From: Methylobacterium sp. J-077
GTDB lineage: Bacteria; Pseudomonadota; Alphaproteobacteria; Rhizobiales; Beijerinckiaceae
Direction: 5' to 3'
Length of the DNA: 64,000 nt
Assembly (NCBI RefSeq): GCF_022829365.1
Contig: NZ_JAKSYJ010000102.1
Span: 124,001-188,000 of the forward strand
Position numbers and translations under genes: made by a program. Below, piece after piece: positions 16,875 through 25,769 of this stretch. Numbering within the stretch: position 1 is the stretch's first letter; each line of letters begins with the position of its first letter. The notes below the pieces were generated by a model. The model did not search any database and was not told the origin of the DNA. It saw only the letters and a program-made list of their open reading frames with translations.

Positions 16875-17579
16875 ATGAGCCTCGCGATCCCCGGAAGCCC
16901 CGGCCGCAGATCCGCGGCCGGAGACGATCGACCCGCGCCGCTGCCGCGCTCCCTCGGCCGCACCGGCCGGCTGGTCGCCCGTGTCTGGCGCAAGAGTTCG
17001 GTCGCCGGTCTCGCCGTCTACGCCCTGGCGCTCGGCGGGGTCCTTGGCCTCGCCAGCGCCGACTGGGCGACGCGCGGCGGCTATCCGTTCGGCGGCGTCA
17101 AGGTTGGTGCCTGGACGGCCTGGCCCCGGGCCGGGGCGGCCAATGCCGATCCCTATACGAGGGCCGTCAACGCCCGCCGGGGCGAGATTCCCCTGGCGGT
17201 GGGAGAGGGCCTGCTGCTCACCGCCGCTGTCGACGACCAGGGCCAGGCGCTCGACGCCACCTGCTCCTATCGCATCGGCGGCGGCACGCCCCCGGCCCGC
17301 GCCTGGACCCTCACGGTCGCGGGTCGCGGTGCGCGCGAGCCCGGGCGACCGGCCGTGCGCGAGGGTTTCACCTCCACGGAGGTTCTGCGTTCGGCCGACG
17401 GGCGGTTCTCGGTGGTGCTCGCCCCGGAGGTCCAGCCCGGGAACTGGCTGCCGAGTCCCCGGGACAGCGGCCCGGTGCGCGTGGCCCTGCGCCTCTACGA
17501 CACCCCGGTCGCCGCCAGTGTCGGATCCCTCGACCGGGAGTCGGTACCGGCAATCACCCGCCTGGGATGCGCCTCGTGA
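16875..17579 (+). CDS. DUF1214 domain-containing membrane-anchored protein
   Basis: The 234-residue protein has an N-terminal membrane anchor (AGLAVYALALGGVLGLASAD, near 44-63) and a periplasmic domain with VKVGAWTAWPRAG and DPYTRAVNARRGEIPLAVGE, the DUF1214 pattern. In many proteins DUF1254 and DUF1214 are joined in one chain; here they are two genes that overlap. Function is unknown. It starts four bases after the PBP stop, so it may be cotranscribed with the cell-wall enzyme. Confidence 0.8.
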   Translation: MSLAIPGSPGRRSAAGDDRPAPLPRSLGRTGRLVARVWRKSSVAGLAVYALALGGVLGLASADWATRGGYPFGGVKVGAWTAWPRAGAANADPYTRAVNARRGEIPLAVGEGLLLTAAVDDQGQALDATCSYRIGGGTPPARAWTLTVAGRGAREPGRPAVREGFTSTEVLRSADGRFSVVLAPEVQPGNWLPSPRDSGPVRVALRLYDTPVAASVGSLDRESVPAITRLGCAS

Positions 17580-18178
17580 ACCTGCGCTTCGTTTACGCCA
17601 CGCTGATCGGTCTGGTGCTCGCGGGGATCGTGCACATCGCCGCCGTGCTGGCGATCCCGCGCCTGTCCGAGACGGACGCGGTCTCGCGCGCCCGGACCAG
17701 CGAGAACCTGGATCACCCGCAGCCGATCTATACGGTGGCGACCGGCGACGAGCCGTCCCCGCCGGAGGCGTGGCTGCCGATCCCGGACCCGGCCGTGGCG
17801 GTGGGCGTCTGCGCCTACGATCTCGCCGACGGGCCGATGCGCGTCTCGGCGCGAACCGGGCCGCTGTCGCTGTCGCTGGCTGCGCATGCCCGGCGCGGCG
17901 CCTTCTACGCGGTGACCGACCAGGCCGCCGTGCGCGGCGCCCTCGATCTCGTGATCCTGACCCGCGCCCAATACGACGAGGCGCTGGCCGACGACGACGA
18001 GAACGATCCGAGCCGGGACGTGCGTATCGTCGCGCCGGACAATCGCGGTGTCGTGGTCGTGCGGGTAATCGCCGGCCTCCCGAGCCAGCGTCCCGGGGCC
18101 AACGCCGCGGTCCAGGCGGTGTCCTGCACCACCGACATGCCGGCGGACGAATCTGCGGGCAAGCCTGCGGCGCGGTAA
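17567..18178 (+). CDS. DUF1254 domain-containing protein
   Basis: The 203-residue protein has one N-terminal membrane segment (FVYATLIGLVLAGIVHIAAVLAIP) and the DUF1254 features NLDHPQPIYTVA and CAYDLADGPMRVSA, with a periplasmic body. Its ATG lies 13 bases inside the preceding DUF1214 gene, which makes the pair translationally coupled and supports a shared complex. The biochemical role of the family is not known. Confidence 0.8.
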   Translation: MRLVNLRFVYATLIGLVLAGIVHIAAVLAIPRLSETDAVSRARTSENLDHPQPIYTVATGDEPSPPEAWLPIPDPAVAVGVCAYDLADGPMRVSARTGPLSLSLAAHARRGAFYAVTDQAAVRGALDLVILTRAQYDEALADDDENDPSRDVRIVAPDNRGVVVVRVIAGLPSQRPGANAAVQAVSCTTDMPADESAGKPAAR

Positions 18179-18185
18179 CGCCGCC

Positions 18186-19028
18186 TCAGTATTTGACGAC
18201 GAGCGGCGCCTCGGCGACCGGCAGGGCGGCGGCTTCGAGGCCGCAGCGCGCCGCCGCATCCGGCGGCAGCAGCGGCACGAGCAGATTGCGGCGGGCGGCG
18301 AGCATGGCCAGGGACCGCTCGGCCGAGACCGATTCCGGCGCCGGGGCCTGGGCGAAGAGGTGCTCCAGGGCGAAGCGGTAGCGGGCGAGCCGCAGGCCGG
18401 TCTCGATCCGCACCCAGGCGATCAGGCACCGGTTCTCTGCGACATGCTGCGCGGCCAAGCGGATATCCGCGTCGTCGAGGGTCTTGGCGAAGGGCAGGCT
18501 GCGCAGCCGGGCGGCATCGGCGTCGATGACCCGGGCGGCGAGCGCCGTGAAGATCGGGATCAAGCGGGCATCGGCCGTGGCGTCGTCGGCGAGCTGGCGA
18601 TAGCGGGATACGGGCGAGCGCGACGGCTCCGCGGTAAGCGTCTCATAATAAGCGCCGACCTCGTCGAACCGCCAGGTCGGCGTCGCGTGCGCGCTGGCCA
18701 GGCCGAGCAGCGCATCCTGGAAGGCCGAGAAGGTGCTGGCCGGCTGCACGAATCGCCAGGCGCGGTCGCGCAGGGCCTGCTCGTCGTCGGTCAGGCCGGA
18801 ATCGAGGAGCAGCCGGCCGCGATCCCGCGTCGAGAAGCTGCCGGTGGTGTCGATCAGGCCGTTCCACACCCCGGTCCGGGGCCGGCCGAAATCGCCGCTC
18901 TGGGTGCAGGCGGCGAGCAGCGCCAGCGCCGCTCCGGCGGGCAGGAGGAGGGAGGCCCTGCGGGCGCGGTGCGCGCGCTTGCCTCCGCCAGGGACGAGGA
19001 TCGGCCGATGGCGGTCCGGAGCAGGCAT
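18186..19028 (-). CDS. Putative lipoprotein (hypothetical)
   Basis: The 280-residue protein has a basic N-terminus, a hydrophobic stretch and a lipobox LLAACTQ, so Cys after LAA should be lipidated and the protein anchored to a membrane in the periplasm. The remainder is soluble and helical. No family is recognised. The start at 19028 is chosen over upstream starts because it directly precedes the basic signal region. It is convergent with the DUF1254 gene. Confidence 0.65.
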   Translation of the reverse strand: MPAPDRHRPILVPGGGKRAHRARRASLLLPAGAALALLAACTQSGDFGRPRTGVWNGLIDTTGSFSTRDRGRLLLDSGLTDDEQALRDRAWRFVQPASTFSAFQDALLGLASAHATPTWRFDEVGAYYETLTAEPSRSPVSRYRQLADDATADARLIPIFTALAARVIDADAARLRSLPFAKTLDDADIRLAAQHVAENRCLIAWVRIETGLRLARYRFALEHLFAQAPAPESVSAERSLAMLAARRNLLVPLLPPDAAARCGLEAAALPVAEAPLVVKY

Positions 19029-19083
19029 GATCAAACCATCGGAAACGTCGCGCGGCCGGGCCGGTCGACCGTCATGGGCAGGC

Positions 19084-19296
19084 TCAGGAGGCGAGGCGCT
19101 CGTAGCGCACGCCGAGGAAGAACAGGATCTCGCCACGCTGCTCGTCGGAGCGCGGCAGGCGGCGCGTCCGGCGTGCCTCGGCGCTGGGAAACGGGATCAG
19201 GAGCGCGGGCGCGTCCTGCCGTGCGTCCTGCATCCCGTCATTGGCGGGCATCGGCAGGCAGGTCTCGTAAGTCACCTGCGGTGTGAATGGGGGCAT
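19084..19296 (-). CDS. Small hypothetical protein, 70 aa
   Basis: The frame begins MPPFTPQVTYETCLPMPAND and ends RGEILFFLGVRYERLAS. The ATG follows CAGGAG and GGAG in tandem within 16 bases, which decides the start. No signal peptide or membrane segment. It lies just upstream of the lipoprotein gene on the same strand with a gap of 55 bases, so the two are likely one transcript. No function can be assigned. Confidence 0.6.
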   Translation of the reverse strand: MPPFTPQVTYETCLPMPANDGMQDARQDAPALLIPFPSAEARRTRRLPRSDEQRGEILFFLGVRYERLAS

Positions 19297-19379
19297 GGTC
19301 TCCGGCTCCTGTCGGCGGCTCGAGCGGCAGCGCCCGGGCCCTGCGGAGGGCGTCGGCAAGGGCTACGGAAACCATTCAG

Positions 19380-19533
19380 CATGACGTGGTTAACGGAGTC
19401 TTGCCGGGTCTCGGCCGCATCGGAGCGTGCGCCGAGGGCAAGTGGCGCGCGACTTGCTAAGTCTTCTTCGCCCATGGCGGGCGTTTCCTCCCTTTGACTG
19501 AGGCCCTGTCCGATCACGGACAGGGCCTTTTTC
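19380..19533 (+). ncRNA. Candidate small RNA ending at an orphan terminator
   Basis: An intrinsic terminator sits at 19501-19533 on the plus strand although no plus-strand protein gene ends before it. Just upstream is a CU-rich run (TTTCCTCCCTTTG, about 19484-19496), the sort of anti-Shine-Dalgarno loop common in alphaproteobacterial trans-acting small RNAs, and a short hairpin GACTT-GCT-AAGTC near 19450. The 5' end is not visible. The rest of the gap 19297-19731 holds nothing else. Confidence 0.35.
19501..19533 (+). terminator. Rho-independent terminator
   Basis: A perfect 11-bp stem, AGGCCCTGTCC pairing with GGACAGGGCCT across the loop GATCAC, is followed directly by TTTTTC on the plus strand. 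This is the strongest intrinsic terminator in the window. See the candidate small RNA for what it may end. Confidence 0.8.
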
Positions 19534-19731
19534 TTGTCGGTACGATAGCGCCCCTAAATGCGGCCCCGGCGCCACATGGGCGCGGAGCTTTGGCGCGGCG
19601 TTCCGCGCGGGGAACCCATGCGGAGCTGCGGCGCTTGCCTACCGCCCCGCGCGACCGATATGCCGGACCCAAGCGGACGGGGCACCGCCGCATCGATTTT
19701 CCGCGCGATCGAGATTTGAGGACACCGCTGA

Positions 19732-20025
19732 ATGCGACTCGTTCCGGAACGCACCCTGCACGCCTACCGTCGTCGGAGCCTCGCCCTGGCAGCGCTGACG
19801 CTCGTCACGCTCGCAGCCGGTCCCGCCTACGCCCAACGCGAGGACCAGGGCCTGCAGCTCGGCTGCGCGAATGACTATTTCCGGCTCTGCGCCGGCGTCG
19901 ATCCGAACAGCCAGGATGCCGACAAGTGCATGACGCGCAACCGCAAGCGTCTGTCGCCCGAGTGCCGCGCGGCGATCGGCGATTACGACAAGCGCACCGG
20001 CAGCAAGTCGCTGTCAGACGATTGA
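19732..20025 (+). CDS. Secreted cysteine-containing protein, 97 aa
   Basis: A signal peptide ending AGPAYAQ is followed by a short domain with [20 protein letters not shown] and [17 protein letters not shown]: four cysteines in a pattern like the Cys-rich repeat family of periplasmic proteins. It is exported and probably forms two disulfides. Function unknown. gshB begins 46 bases downstream on the same strand, so the two may share a transcript. Confidence 0.65.
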   Translation: MRLVPERTLHAYRRRSLALAALTLVTLAAGPAYAQREDQGLQLGCANDYFRLCAGVDPNSQDADKCMTRNRKRLSPECRAAIGDYDKRTGSKSLSDD

Positions 20026-20071
20026 GCGCGCCTTCGGTCGCGTCGCGCGCTGCTGGCGAGGGGCATATTCG

Positions 20072-21028
20072 ATGGGCCTGACCGTCGCCGTCCAGATGGA
20101 CCCGATCCAGAATATCCGGATCGCCGGGGACACCACCTTCGCCCTGCTGCTGGAAGCGCAGCGGCGGGGGCATGCCCTGATCTATTACACGCCGGACCGG
20201 CTCTCGATGCAGGGCCGGCGCGTGACCGCGCGGGTCGAGCGGCTGACGGTCCAGGACGTCGAGGGTGCGCATTTCACCCTCACGCCGCCGGAGCGGATCG
20301 ACCTCGCCGAGGCGGACGTGGTGCTGATGCGCCAAGACCCGCCTTTCGACATGGCCTACATCACGGCCACCCACATGCTGCAGCGGATCCACCCGGAGAC
20401 GCTGGTGGTCAACGACCCCTTCGAGGTGCGCAACGCGCCCGAGAAGCTGTTCGTCCTCGATTTTCCGGAGCTGATGCCCCCGACCCTGATCAGCCGCGAC
20501 AAGGCGGAGATCGAGGCGTTCCGGCTGGAGCACGGCACCGTGGCGATGAAGCCGCTGCACGGGCATGGCGGCGCGGCCGTCTTCAAGGTCACCGAGAAGG
20601 ACCCGAATTTCGGCTCGATGTTCGACCTGTTCGCGACCACCTTCCGGGAGGCCTGGGTGATCCAGCGCTACCTCGATCGGGTGACCGAGGGGGACAAGCG
20701 CATCATTCTGGTCGACGGCGTGGCGATGGGCGCGGTCAACCGCGTGCCGGCGGCCAACGACATAAGGTCGAACATGGTCCGCGGCGGCGCCGCCTCGGCC
20801 TCCGAGCTGACCGAGCGCGAGCGCGAGATCTGTGCCACGATCGGCCCGGAGCTGGCCCACCGGGGCCTGATCCTGGTCGGGATCGACGTGATCGACGGCC
20901 ACCTGACCGAGATCAACGTCACCTCCCCCACGGGCATCCGGGCGATCCAGCGGCTCGGCGGCCCCGACCTTTCGGTGGCGGTCTGGGACGCGATCGAGGC
21001 CCGGGTGGCGGCGCGCAGGGGCGTTTGA
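20072..21028 (+). CDS. gshB: Glutathione synthase
   Basis: The 318-residue ATP-grasp enzyme joins gamma-glutamylcysteine and glycine. The N-terminal [28 protein letters not shown]-like [26 protein letters not shown] (nucleotide-binding loop) and [14 protein letters not shown] (metal and substrate site) are all standard GshB features. Full length. It is convergent with the Na+/H+ antiporter gene 22 bases away. The partner gshA is not in the window. Confidence 0.95.
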   Translation: MGLTVAVQMDPIQNIRIAGDTTFALLLEAQRRGHALIYYTPDRLSMQGRRVTARVERLTVQDVEGAHFTLTPPERIDLAEADVVLMRQDPPFDMAYITATHMLQRIHPETLVVNDPFEVRNAPEKLFVLDFPELMPPTLISRDKAEIEAFRLEHGTVAMKPLHGHGGAAVFKVTEKDPNFGSMFDLFATTFREAWVIQRYLDRVTEGDKRIILVDGVAMGAVNRVPAANDIRSNMVRGGAASASELTEREREICATIGPELAHRGLILVGIDVIDGHLTEINVTSPTGIRAIQRLGGPDLSVAVWDAIEARVAARRGV

Positions 21029-21050
21029 TCCCGAGCGTCTGATTCTCGGC

Positions 21051-22586
21051 TCAGGTCTCCGCTTTCGGCGTCGCGTTGAGTTCGGCCCAGTCGAACTCTT
21101 CCTCCAGCAAGAAGTAAGCGTCGTCGCCGATCCGGCCTTGGCGGCGCAGGGACAGGACCGCGTTGCGGGCAGCCTCCACCGACCGGCGGCGGGCCGCGTC
21201 CGAGGGCAGGCTCTCGGGGGCGCGGCCCTCCTCGTGGGCCTCGGCCTCCTCGAGCGCCGACCGGAACTCCGCCCGCAGGGACTCGATCGCCGGCTCTTCG
21301 CCGGCTTCCGACAGGCTTTCGAGAGCCGCTTCGTAGGCGGCGGCCCGGGCCCAGCCGACCTCGCGCCCGACTGGATCGTCATCCTCCAGCTTCAGGTAGG
21401 CGAGCAGCGGACGCAGGGTCAGCCCCTGGACGATCAGCGTGCCGAGCACCGTGAAGAAGGCGGTAAACACGACCAGGTCCCGGTGCGGGAACGCCATCGG
21501 CAGCGCCAGGGCGGCCGCGACCGTGACGATGCCGCGCATCCCGGCCCAGGACAGGGCGAGCCCCGGCCCGTATTTCGCCCGGGCGCCCGCCTGACGCAGG
21601 CCGAGCCCCTTGAGGCCGGTGGTGGGCAGGACCCAGGCGAGCCGCGTCACCACCACGGTGGTGAAGATCGCCGCCGCCAGGAACATCGCCTGCCAGGCAT
21701 CCCCGCCGGTCAAGCGGTCCCGGATCGGGTCGATCTGGATGCCGATCAGGATGAAGGCCAGGACGTTGAGCACGAACACCGCCGTGTCCCACACCGCGTA
21801 GGAGATCACCCGGGTGCGCGGCGCCGTGATCCCGGGCGCCCGGCGCGCGACCGTGACCGCGAAGGCGACGATGGTCAGCACCCCCGATAGCTCCAGCTTT
21901 TCCGCGGCGAGCCAGATCCCGAAGGCGGCGACGAACTGCATCACGATCGCGCTCGCCGGGTCGGTGACGCGGCGGGTCAGGGCGACGAAGGCCAGGCCCA
22001 GGCAGGGCCCGGCCGCCAGACTCGCCACGACGCCGAGCAGGAAGGCGGGTGCGACCTCGGCCGGATGGAAGCCGTTGGCCATCGCGGCCGCCACCGCCAG
22101 CCGGTAGATGAGCAGCGAGGCGGCGTCGTTGAGCAGGCTCTCGCCGCGCAGGATCGTGGCGAGTCGATGCGGCATCGGCGCATGCTTCAGCACCGCCAGG
22201 GCTGCCACGGCGTCGGGTGGCGCGACCACGGCGCCGAGCACGATGCAGGCGGCGACCGGCATGTCGGGCACGATCAGATGGGCCACGAACGCGACGGTGA
22301 GCGTCGTCACCGCCACCGCGCCCACCGCCAGCCCGAACACCGCGCGCCAATCCGCCTTCATGTCCCGCACGGAGGCATCGAAGCCGGCATCGAGCAGCAC
22401 GGGTGCGAGGAACAGGGCGAGCGCCAGTTCGGGGTCGAGCCGCAGGTTCGGCACGCCGGGCACGAAGGCGAGGCCGACGCCGCCCAAAGCCAGGAAGGCG
22501 GGGTACGGCGCCCCCAGCCGCCGCGCCAGCGCGGCCAACAGGACGGCGCCGAACAGGACGCCGACAACCCACTCGAAGATCACCAT
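21051..22586 (-). CDS. Cation:proton antiporter, CPA1 (NhaP/NHE-like) family
   Basis: The 511-residue protein has about twelve hydrophobic segments; the core has GAVVAPPDAVAALAVLKH (the ND/PD-type ion-binding region of CPA1 members) and SLLNDAASLLIYRLAVA. The last 130 residues are an acidic, helical cytosolic tail without a recognised domain. It should exchange Na+ or K+ for H+ at the inner membrane. It is a single gene, divergent from the gamma-glutamyltransferase-like gene. Confidence 0.9.
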   Translation of the reverse strand: MVIFEWVVGVLFGAVLLAALARRLGAPYPAFLALGGVGLAFVPGVPNLRLDPELALALFLAPVLLDAGFDASVRDMKADWRAVFGLAVGAVAVTTLTVAFVAHLIVPDMPVAACIVLGAVVAPPDAVAALAVLKHAPMPHRLATILRGESLLNDAASLLIYRLAVAAAMANGFHPAEVAPAFLLGVVASLAAGPCLGLAFVALTRRVTDPASAIVMQFVAAFGIWLAAEKLELSGVLTIVAFAVTVARRAPGITAPRTRVISYAVWDTAVFVLNVLAFILIGIQIDPIRDRLTGGDAWQAMFLAAAIFTTVVVTRLAWVLPTTGLKGLGLRQAGARAKYGPGLALSWAGMRGIVTVAAALALPMAFPHRDLVVFTAFFTVLGTLIVQGLTLRPLLAYLKLEDDDPVGREVGWARAAAYEAALESLSEAGEEPAIESLRAEFRSALEEAEAHEEGRAPESLPSDAARRRSVEAARNAVLSLRRQGRIGDDAYFLLEEEFDWAELNATPKAET

Positions 22587-22720
22587 AGGCCTGAAAGAGG
22601 GCGGGCCCGCGCCCGTTCCAGGTGCCGCGGGCGGAACCGATCACGGCTCGGGAAACCGCGAGACCTTGCGGCGGCCGCCGACTTGCCTAACGCTGCGACC
22701 GGAACACCACAGGATCTTCG

Positions 22721-24316
22721 ATGCCCGAGACCCCCGTCTTCTCCGACAGCGCCGTCGCCGCGCCCCATCACCTCGCCGCCTCGGCCGGCCGGACCGTGCT
22801 GGCGCAGGGCGGCAACGCCATCGAGGCGATGGTGGCGATGGCGGCCTCGATCGCCGTGGTCTACCCGCACATGAACAGCATCGGCGGCGACGGTTTCTGG
22901 CTGGTCCGCGAGCGCGGCGGCCGGGTGCGCGGCATCGAGGCCTGCGGGCCGGCCGGGCGCCTCGCCACGATCCAGCGTTACCGCGAGAAGGGCTACGACA
23001 CGATCCCGTCGCGCGGCCCCGACGCCATGGTGACGGTGGCGGGCGCGGTCGGCGGCTGGGACTTGGCGCTGGCGCTGTCGAAGGCGCTCGGCGGCCGCCT
23101 GCCGCTGGACGTGCTGCTCGCCGACGCGATCACCCAGGCCCGCGACGGCGTGCCGGTCTCGCCCAGCGAGGAGCGCTACAAACCGCAAGCGGGCGACACC
23201 CTGTACGAGGCCCCGAACTTCGCCGCGACGTTCCTCAAGGACGGCAAGCCCTACCGGGCCGGCGAGATCCGCAAGCTGCCGGCCCTCGGGGCGACCCTGG
23301 AGCAGCTCGCCCATGCCGGCCTCGACGATTTCTACCGGGGCGACATCGCCCACGAGATCGGCGCCGACCTGGAGCGTCTCGATGCGCCGGTGACCCGGGC
23401 CGACCTCAAGGCCTATCAGGCGGCCGAGCGCAGGCCGCTGACCCTGCGCCGCCGCGACGCCACCCTGTTCAACTTCCCGCCCCCGACCCAGGGGCTAGCG
23501 GCTCTGATCATCCTCGGCCTGTTCGACCGGCTCAACGTCGCCGCCCCGGAGAGCGTCGCGCATTATCACGGGCTGATCGAGGCGACGAAGCGGGCCTTCG
23601 CAATCCGCGACCGGGTGGTGACCGATTTCGGCCGCCTGCGCCACGACCCGGACGATTTCCTGGAACCCGCCTTCCTCGCCGGGGAAGCCGCGCGCATCGA
23701 CATGAAGCGCGCCGCCACGGTGCCCCTGCGCGACTCCCCCGGCGACACGGTCTGGATGGGGGCGATCGACCGGGATGGCCTGGCGGTCTCCTACATCCAG
23801 TCGGTGTACTGGGAGTACGGCTCCGGGGTGGTGCTGCCGCGCACCGGGATCGACTGGCTCAACCGCGGCGTCTCGTTCTCGCTGGATCCGGCCGCCGTGA
23901 ACCCGCTGGAGCCGGGCCGGCGCCCGTTCCACACCCTGATCCCGGCGCTCGCCGCCTTCGATGACGGCCGGGTCATGGCCTACGGCGCGATGGGCGGCGA
24001 CGGCCAGCCGCAATTCCAGGCCCAGATCTTCTGCCGCTACGCCGATTACGGCGTCTCCGTCGCCGACGCGGTCGACGCGCCGCGGCTGCTCTACGGCCGG
24101 ACCTGGGGCGCGCCGTCGCTCAGCGTGAAGGTCGAGGATCGGTTCGACCCGGCGATCCTGTCGGCGCTGGAGCGCATGGGCCACCAGATCGAGCCGGTCG
24201 GAATGCCCTACAGCGACACGCTGGGCCATGCCGGCATGCTGGTGCGCCGCGCCCGGGACGGGCGGATCGAGGCGATGCACGACCCGCGCTCCGACGGCGG
24301 CGCGCTGGGGTTCTGA
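22721..24316 (+). CDS. Gamma-glutamyltransferase family Ntn-hydrolase
   Basis: The 531-residue protein has the GGT fold: HLAASAGRTVLAQGGNAIEA and MNSIGGDGFWLV at the front, and the self-cleavage point before Thr in DTVWMGAIDRDG. The small-subunit residues differ from true GGT: RPFHTLIPALAA replaces the usual PLSSMSPT, as in the YwrD/HpxW (oxamate amidohydrolase-like) branch. No secretion signal is seen, so it is probably cytoplasmic. The substrate is probably not glutathione, although gshB lies 1.7 kb away. Confidence 0.82.
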   Translation: MPETPVFSDSAVAAPHHLAASAGRTVLAQGGNAIEAMVAMAASIAVVYPHMNSIGGDGFWLVRERGGRVRGIEACGPAGRLATIQRYREKGYDTIPSRGPDAMVTVAGAVGGWDLALALSKALGGRLPLDVLLADAITQARDGVPVSPSEERYKPQAGDTLYEAPNFAATFLKDGKPYRAGEIRKLPALGATLEQLAHAGLDDFYRGDIAHEIGADLERLDAPVTRADLKAYQAAERRPLTLRRRDATLFNFPPPTQGLAALIILGLFDRLNVAAPESVAHYHGLIEATKRAFAIRDRVVTDFGRLRHDPDDFLEPAFLAGEAARIDMKRAATVPLRDSPGDTVWMGAIDRDGLAVSYIQSVYWEYGSGVVLPRTGIDWLNRGVSFSLDPAAVNPLEPGRRPFHTLIPALAAFDDGRVMAYGAMGGDGQPQFQAQIFCRYADYGVSVADAVDAPRLLYGRTWGAPSLSVKVEDRFDPAILSALERMGHQIEPVGMPYSDTLGHAGMLVRRARDGRIEAMHDPRSDGGALGF

Positions 24317-24327
24317 AAGCGCGCTGC

Positions 24328-25182
24328 TCAGGCCGCCTGGACCAGCCAGCAGGCGGCGCGCAGTCTGACGGAGCCGCCCTCCGCGTGCGGGCGCAGGGCG
24401 GCGGTGACGGCGGCCTCGGCCCGGGCGCGCAGATCGGGCTCGGCCTCGCGCACGAGATGCGCGGTCGGCCCGAGATTGAGCGCCACATGCGCCGCGGCCT
24501 CTGCCGCCTCGACATCAGTGTCGCCCTGGCCGAGCACCACGTCGCGGTCGACCGCATCGCAGGCCACGGTGCCGAAGCCGGCCCCGCGCAGCAGCGCGAC
24601 CAGCGGATCCGCCGCGGCGAAGCGGAACGGGCCGGGCGTGTCCGGAGCCGGGGGCGGCGGGCTCTCCGGCAGCAGCGGCACCACCGCCTCGCGCGGCACC
24701 GTCACCCAGAGGTTCTCCGGCAGCGCCCGCCAGCACAGGAAGGTCAGCCGGCCCTCCGGGCGCAGCATCCGGCGGATGTTGGCGAAAGCCCGGGCGGAAT
24801 CCGGGAAGAACATCACCCCGAAGCGCGACAGGGCCATTTGGTAGCTGCCGAGATCGGCTGTCTCGACATCCGCCTCGACGAACCGGATCGGCGCGGCGCC
24901 CGTCTCCGCCTCGGCCCGGCTCCGGGCGACCGCCAGCAGCGGCGCCGAGATGTCGGCGCCGGTCACCGCGCCCTGCGGCCCGACCCGGCGTGCAGCCTCC
25001 AGGGTCGTGGCGCCCGAGCCGCAGCCGATATCGAGCACGGACTCGCCGCCGCGCAAAGCCGCGCGGGCGAACAGGGCCTCGGTCAGCGGCGCGAACACCG
25101 CGTCGAGCACCGCTTGGTTGCGGGCCCAGCGGGTCCCGACCTCGCCGTTCCAGTATTCGGCCTGGGTGATGCCGCCGGCCAT
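24328..25182 (-). CDS. Class I SAM-dependent methyltransferase
   Basis: The 284-residue protein carries VLDIGCGSGATTLEAA (motif I, SAM binding) near residue 50, the acidic ADIS after motif II and LSRFGVMFFPD (motif IV). The layout resembles the UbiE/Methyltransf_11 branch, but the acceptor is unknown. Its ATG lies five bases after the stop of the OsmC gene on the same strand, so they form a two-gene operon; the frame is open upstream but that part is the other gene's DNA. Confidence 0.85.
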   Translation of the reverse strand: MAGGITQAEYWNGEVGTRWARNQAVLDAVFAPLTEALFARAALRGGESVLDIGCGSGATTLEAARRVGPQGAVTGADISAPLLAVARSRAEAETGAAPIRFVEADVETADLGSYQMALSRFGVMFFPDSARAFANIRRMLRPEGRLTFLCWRALPENLWVTVPREAVVPLLPESPPPPAPDTPGPFRFAAADPLVALLRGAGFGTVACDAVDRDVVLGQGDTDVEAAEAAAHVALNLGPTAHLVREAEPDLRARAEAAVTAALRPHAEGGSVRLRAACWLVQAA

Positions 25183-25187
25183 GGCCG

Positions 25188-25697
25188 TCAGGCCGTCGTC
25201 GCCGCGACCGACAGGTCGGGCTTGTGGTTCAGGGTCTGGAAGACGACGCAGTAGCGCTTGGTGAGCTTGAGCAATTGCGCGAGCTTGTCCTCCGGCGCGT
25301 CGGTGTCCAGCTCGAAGAACAGCCGGATGCTGCGAAACCCCACCGGCGCCTCCTTGTCGACGCCGAGCGTTCCGCGAAAGTCGAGGTCGCCCTCGGCGCT
25401 GACCGTGCCGGACCGGAGCGGGATCTCCAGCGCGGTCGCCACTGCCTTCAGGGTCACGCCCGCGCAGGCGACCAGGGCTTCGAGCAACATGTCGCCGGAG
25501 CACAGTTCCAGCCCGGAGCCGCCGCTGGCCGGGTGCAGCCCGGCCTCCGCGATGGCGCGGCCGGTCTCGACCTTGCAGGCGATCTTGGTGTCGTCCAGCG
25601 TACCCCGGGCCTTCAGGGTGACGACCGCCGAATCCGGGGCCGAACGGTACTGGTCCTTGATCGGAGCCTGGAGGGCTCGCAGAGCGGTGGCGTCCAT
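25188..25697 (-). CDS. OsmC family protein
   Basis: The 169-residue protein has the OsmC peroxiredoxin-like fold with the two reactive cysteines: one in SGDMLLEALVACAGVTLKA and one in KRYCVVFQTLNH. Such proteins reduce organic hydroperoxides with dithiols. Upstream lies a 72-base spacer to bioF, which is read the same way, and downstream a methyltransferase gene five bases away. Confidence 0.88.
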   Translation of the reverse strand: MDATALRALQAPIKDQYRSAPDSAVVTLKARGTLDDTKIACKVETGRAIAEAGLHPASGGSGLELCSGDMLLEALVACAGVTLKAVATALEIPLRSGTVSAEGDLDFRGTLGVDKEAPVGFRSIRLFFELDTDAPEDKLAQLLKLTKRYCVVFQTLNHKPDLSVAATTA

Positions 25698-25769
25698 GGG
25701 TCGTCGTCCTCTCGGTGTCGCGGGCTCCTCTTGGGCGGGAGCGTCTCAAGCGCGGTATAGGCGCCCCGC

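Noticed and set aside
14327..16993. An 888-codon open frame antisense to the penicillin-binding protein gene
   Set aside because: The plus-strand frame has all PBP1A motifs. The minus-strand frame is a composition effect of GC-rich codons, is rich in Gly/Ala/Arg/Val/His and matches no family.
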